Source: an uncultured Campylobacter sp. | Lineage (GTDB): Bacteria; Campylobacterota; Campylobacteria; Campylobacterales; Campylobacteraceae | DNA length: 7,929 nt | Direction: 5' to 3' | Assembly: GCA_938046705.1 (NCBI GenBank) | Contig: CALIWP010000274.1 | Span: forward strand, 1 to 7,929 | Part shown: in pieces, positions 6,307-7,929 of the stretch | Position numbering within the stretch: position 1 is the stretch's first letter | How the letters are laid out: every line of letters starts with the position of its first letter | Notes under the pieces: generated by a model | What the model was told of the DNA's origin: nothing | Databases searched by the model: none | What the model saw: the letters and a program-made list of their open reading frames with translations, nothing else | Program-made: the position numbers and the translations under genes

Positions 6307-7502
6307 GAAAAATTTTAACCGCTTTACTGATCTGTTCTGCACTGTTTGCCAGGAGCGACAAACCTTCAGACATTCCGCCGGCTAGCGAAATTTATATAAA
6401 TTTAGAACCTGTTAAATGCAGTGAAGCATGTTTACTAGAACTCGTTAGAGAGGGTCTTTTGCATAGCTTTTTGGCTCGCTACGAAGGCAGTTCTAATCAA
6501 GAAATTTTACAAGCCTTTAACGCTCTAAACGGCTCGTACGTAAATGCCGGCACCGAAAGCCTGACGCCAAGCTCAAACGCCGAGTTTAAGATCGCCGTCA
6601 TCATCCCGCAAGATAGCATAAAAAGCTACGCCAGCGTCGTCTCAAACGCGGTTATAGCCTATGTAGTGAGGCAAAATGCCGCCATCGAAGTTAAATTTTA
6701 CAACATCGGCAACGAAGCCCCAAGCGCTATCGACGGCGCCCTAGCACGCGCTAGAAGCGAAAATATCTCCTATATCATCGCGCCGTTTACGCCTGTTGGC
6801 GCAAAATATCTAAACGAGGTTTTAGATCCGTCTATGACGGCTTTTGTGCCGACTCTGCACATCTCTAGCGTCGATTCGCCGCAGGATAATTTGATATTTG
6901 GCGGCATAGACTATAAAGGGCAAGTCGAAAAGCTACTAAATTTCTCAAACGGCCAAGTCGCGGCATTTTCTGACGGTAGCGCGCTAGGAGCGGCGCTAAA
7001 TCGCTACGCTGACGAGTTTAGCGGCGGGCTAGCCTACGAAAACGAGATCGCAAACGGCGTCACCGACCTAAAGTCAATGCTCTCTGGCAACTCGAGACTA
7101 AGCGGCGCGACCGTTTTTCTAAATGTTCCGCTCGTAAAAGCCTCGATGGTAAGCTCTCAGATGCGCCTTTACGACGTCAAATTTAATGCCCTTTTAAGCA
7201 CGCAGATAAACTACGCGCCAAGCATCTTTAAACTCATGCAACCGCAAGATAGAGAAAAGCTCTACATAGCAAACTCGATCTCCAAAACCGACGGCGCGCT
7301 GGACTCAAATAACGAAATTTTGGGGCAAAATTTGAACTTCAACTGGGTGGGCTACTCTGCTAGCGCCGGGCTTGACTACATCTACGCGACCTACCTAAAC
7401 CGCGGCGCGCAGAGGCTTTTTAGCGAGAGCGTCGAGGACTCGCAGGTCATATACGATACAAAGGTTTTAAAAGCCGGCGAATACGGCTTTTACGAGCAAT
7501 AA
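6303..7502 (+). CDS. Exported protein, periplasmic-binding type I-like fold (Cj0964-like), unknown function
   Basis: A 399-residue protein with a short Sec signal peptide: basic MRK, hydrophobic ILTALLICSALFA, probable cleavage after Ala16. Cys11 lies in the hydrophobic core with LLIC around it, which is not a good lipobox, so a soluble periplasmic protein is more likely than a lipoprotein. A helical N-terminal region follows, with a CSEAC cysteine pair (Cys39, Cys43) that might form a disulfide. From about 95 the pattern is that of type I periplasmic-binding or LpoA-like folds: FKIAVIIPQDS at 95-105, an alternating helix/strand stretch with AIEVKFYNIG, then ISYIIAPFTPVGAKYL at 155-170, PTLHISS at 183-189 and QVAAFSDGS at 218-226. 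No ligand or partner can be named. Its ATG overlaps the glycosylase-like gene by 4 bases, so the two are probably co-translated; the 3' end overlaps the convergent thioesterase by 13 bases. Confidence 0.8.
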   Translation: MRKILTALLICSALFARSDKPSDIPPASEIYINLEPVKCSEACLLELVREGLLHSFLARYEGSSNQEILQAFNALNGSYVNAGTESLTPSSNAEFKIAVIIPQDSIKSYASVVSNAVIAYVVRQNAAIEVKFYNIGNEAPSAIDGALARARSENISYIIAPFTPVGAKYLNEVLDPSMTAFVPTLHISSVDSPQDNLIFGGIDYKGQVEKLLNFSNGQVAAFSDGSALGAALNRYADEFSGGLAYENEIANGVTDLKSMLSGNSRLSGATVFLNVPLVKASMVSSQMRLYDVKFNALLSTQINYAPSIFKLMQPQDREKLYIANSISKTDGALDSNNEILGQNLNFNWVGYSASAGLDYIYATYLNRGAQRLFSESVEDSQVIYDTKVLKAGEYGFYEQ

Positions 7503-7888
7503 GAGGAGAGAAAATCCACTATCTCCTCGCTCATCTTAGCAGGCCTCAGGTTGCTAACAAACGCAACCTCGACGTCCGCTTCAAAGACGAGCTCGGGTTC
7601 GCATTCGCCGCTTAAATTTGCGATTTTATAAATTTTCTGATTTATGAGCGCGGAGGCTTTTTTCAGGCTTGCCACGCTCGTTTTTACCTCGAGTAGATCG
7701 CCAAGGACGGCCGGTTTTTTAAATTTCGCCCGAATCTCGCTCACGACGAAATGCCCGTCCTTGCTAAAAGGCTTAACATCTGAGCCAAAAAACATCTCGC
7801 TGCGCGCCCTTTCGCAGTATTTTATATAGTTTGCGTGATAGACTATACCGCCCGCGTCGGTATCTTCGTAGTAGATTCGTATTTTCAA
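7490..7888 (-). CDS. ybgC: YbgC-type acyl-CoA thioesterase (4HBT hotdog fold)
   Basis: A 132-residue hotdog-fold thioesterase that hydrolyses short-chain or aromatic acyl-CoA thioesters. The family signature is complete at the N-terminus: YEDTDAGGIVYHANY at 7-21, with catalytic Asp11 and His18, then ERARSE at 26-31. Length is normal for YbgC. The start is TTG at 7888, supported by AAGGAG about 5 bases upstream, and the first residues KIRIYYEDTD leave no room for a later start. In many Gram-negative bacteria ybgC precedes tolQRA; here the right neighbour on the same strand is an unknown gene and no tol gene is visible. The ribosome site partly overlaps the end of that upstream gene, which suggests one transcript. 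The 3' end converges on the exported protein gene with a 13-base overlap. Confidence 0.93.
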   Translation of the reverse strand: MKIRIYYEDTDAGGIVYHANYIKYCERARSEMFFGSDVKPFSKDGHFVVSEIRAKFKKPAVLGDLLEVKTSVASLKKASALINQKIYKIANLSGECEPELVFEADVEVAFVSNLRPAKMSEEIVDFLSSYCS

Positions 7889-7897
7889 GGCTGCTCC

Positions 7898-7929
7898 TTA
7901 GGCTTTTAGATCAAGCCCCATTTTACCGA
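7898..7929 (-). CDS. 3' end of an unidentified minus-strand gene
   Basis: Reading leftward from the window edge, one frame gives GKMGLDLKA followed by TAA at 7898-7900, immediately before and overlapping the ribosome site of the thioesterase gene. This stop-into-ribosome-site arrangement is typical of operon neighbours. A second frame ending at TAA 7906-7908 is possible but would leave a less typical gap. The fragment is too short to identify. Confidence 0.4.
   Translation of the reverse strand, partial: GKMGLDLKA

Noticed and set aside
6303..6356. Lipoprotein signal at LLIC (Cys11) of the exported protein.
   Set aside because: Ile at -1 does not fit a lipobox and the cysteine lies inside the hydrophobic core; a signal peptidase I site after Ala16 fits better.

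Overview
The window looks like chromosomal DNA of a Campylobacter, or a close campylobacterial relative. The evidence is AT-biased codon use with many AAATTT-type words, tightly overlapping genes, and a gene order that, as I recall it, matches C. jejuni Cj0956c to Cj0965c: mnmE, jag, yidC, yidD, rnpA, rpmH, then divergently an acetyltransferase, a uracil-DNA glycosylase-like protein and a periplasmic protein, then a convergent thioesterase. The higher-GC right half fits the oral species with GC in the mid-40s (C. curvus, C. rectus or C. showae type). The left quarter looks more like a lower-GC relative such as C. concisus. Species assignment is inference.

Layout. Positions 1-224 (minus) hold the 5' part of an MdaB-like NAD(P)H:quinone reductase gene, broken by an in-frame TAA at codon 21. 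Positions 267-5025 (minus) are one compact operon, transcribed right to left: rpmH, rnpA, yidD, yidC, jag, mnmE. Every junction overlaps by 1 to 13 bases. Positions 5026-5160 are a short AT-rich divergent promoter region. Positions 5161-7502 (plus) carry a GNAT acetyltransferase, a family-4-like uracil-DNA glycosylase homologue and an exported protein with a periplasmic-binding-like fold. Positions 7490-7888 (minus) carry a YbgC-type thioesterase that overlaps the exported protein gene tail to tail. The last bases hold the 3' end of another minus-strand gene.

Function. The minus operon combines ribosome and tRNA maturation (L34, RNase P protein, MnmE) with membrane protein insertion (YidD, YidC) and an RNA-binding regulator (Jag/KhpB). 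This is a widely conserved bacterial association. The plus-strand genes have no obvious shared pathway; the glycosylase homologue and the exported protein overlap by ATGA and are probably translationally coupled.

I see no mobile element, CRISPR array, structural RNA gene or new multi-gene system. The points worth checking are: an abrupt base-composition break inside yidC (about position 2820), which suggests recombination or an assembly chimera; the absence of any ATG, GTG or TTG start for full-length rnpA, with ATT the best candidate; the nonsense codon in the mdaB-like gene; and a glycosylase homologue that keeps its iron-sulfur cysteines but has lost the motif histidine.
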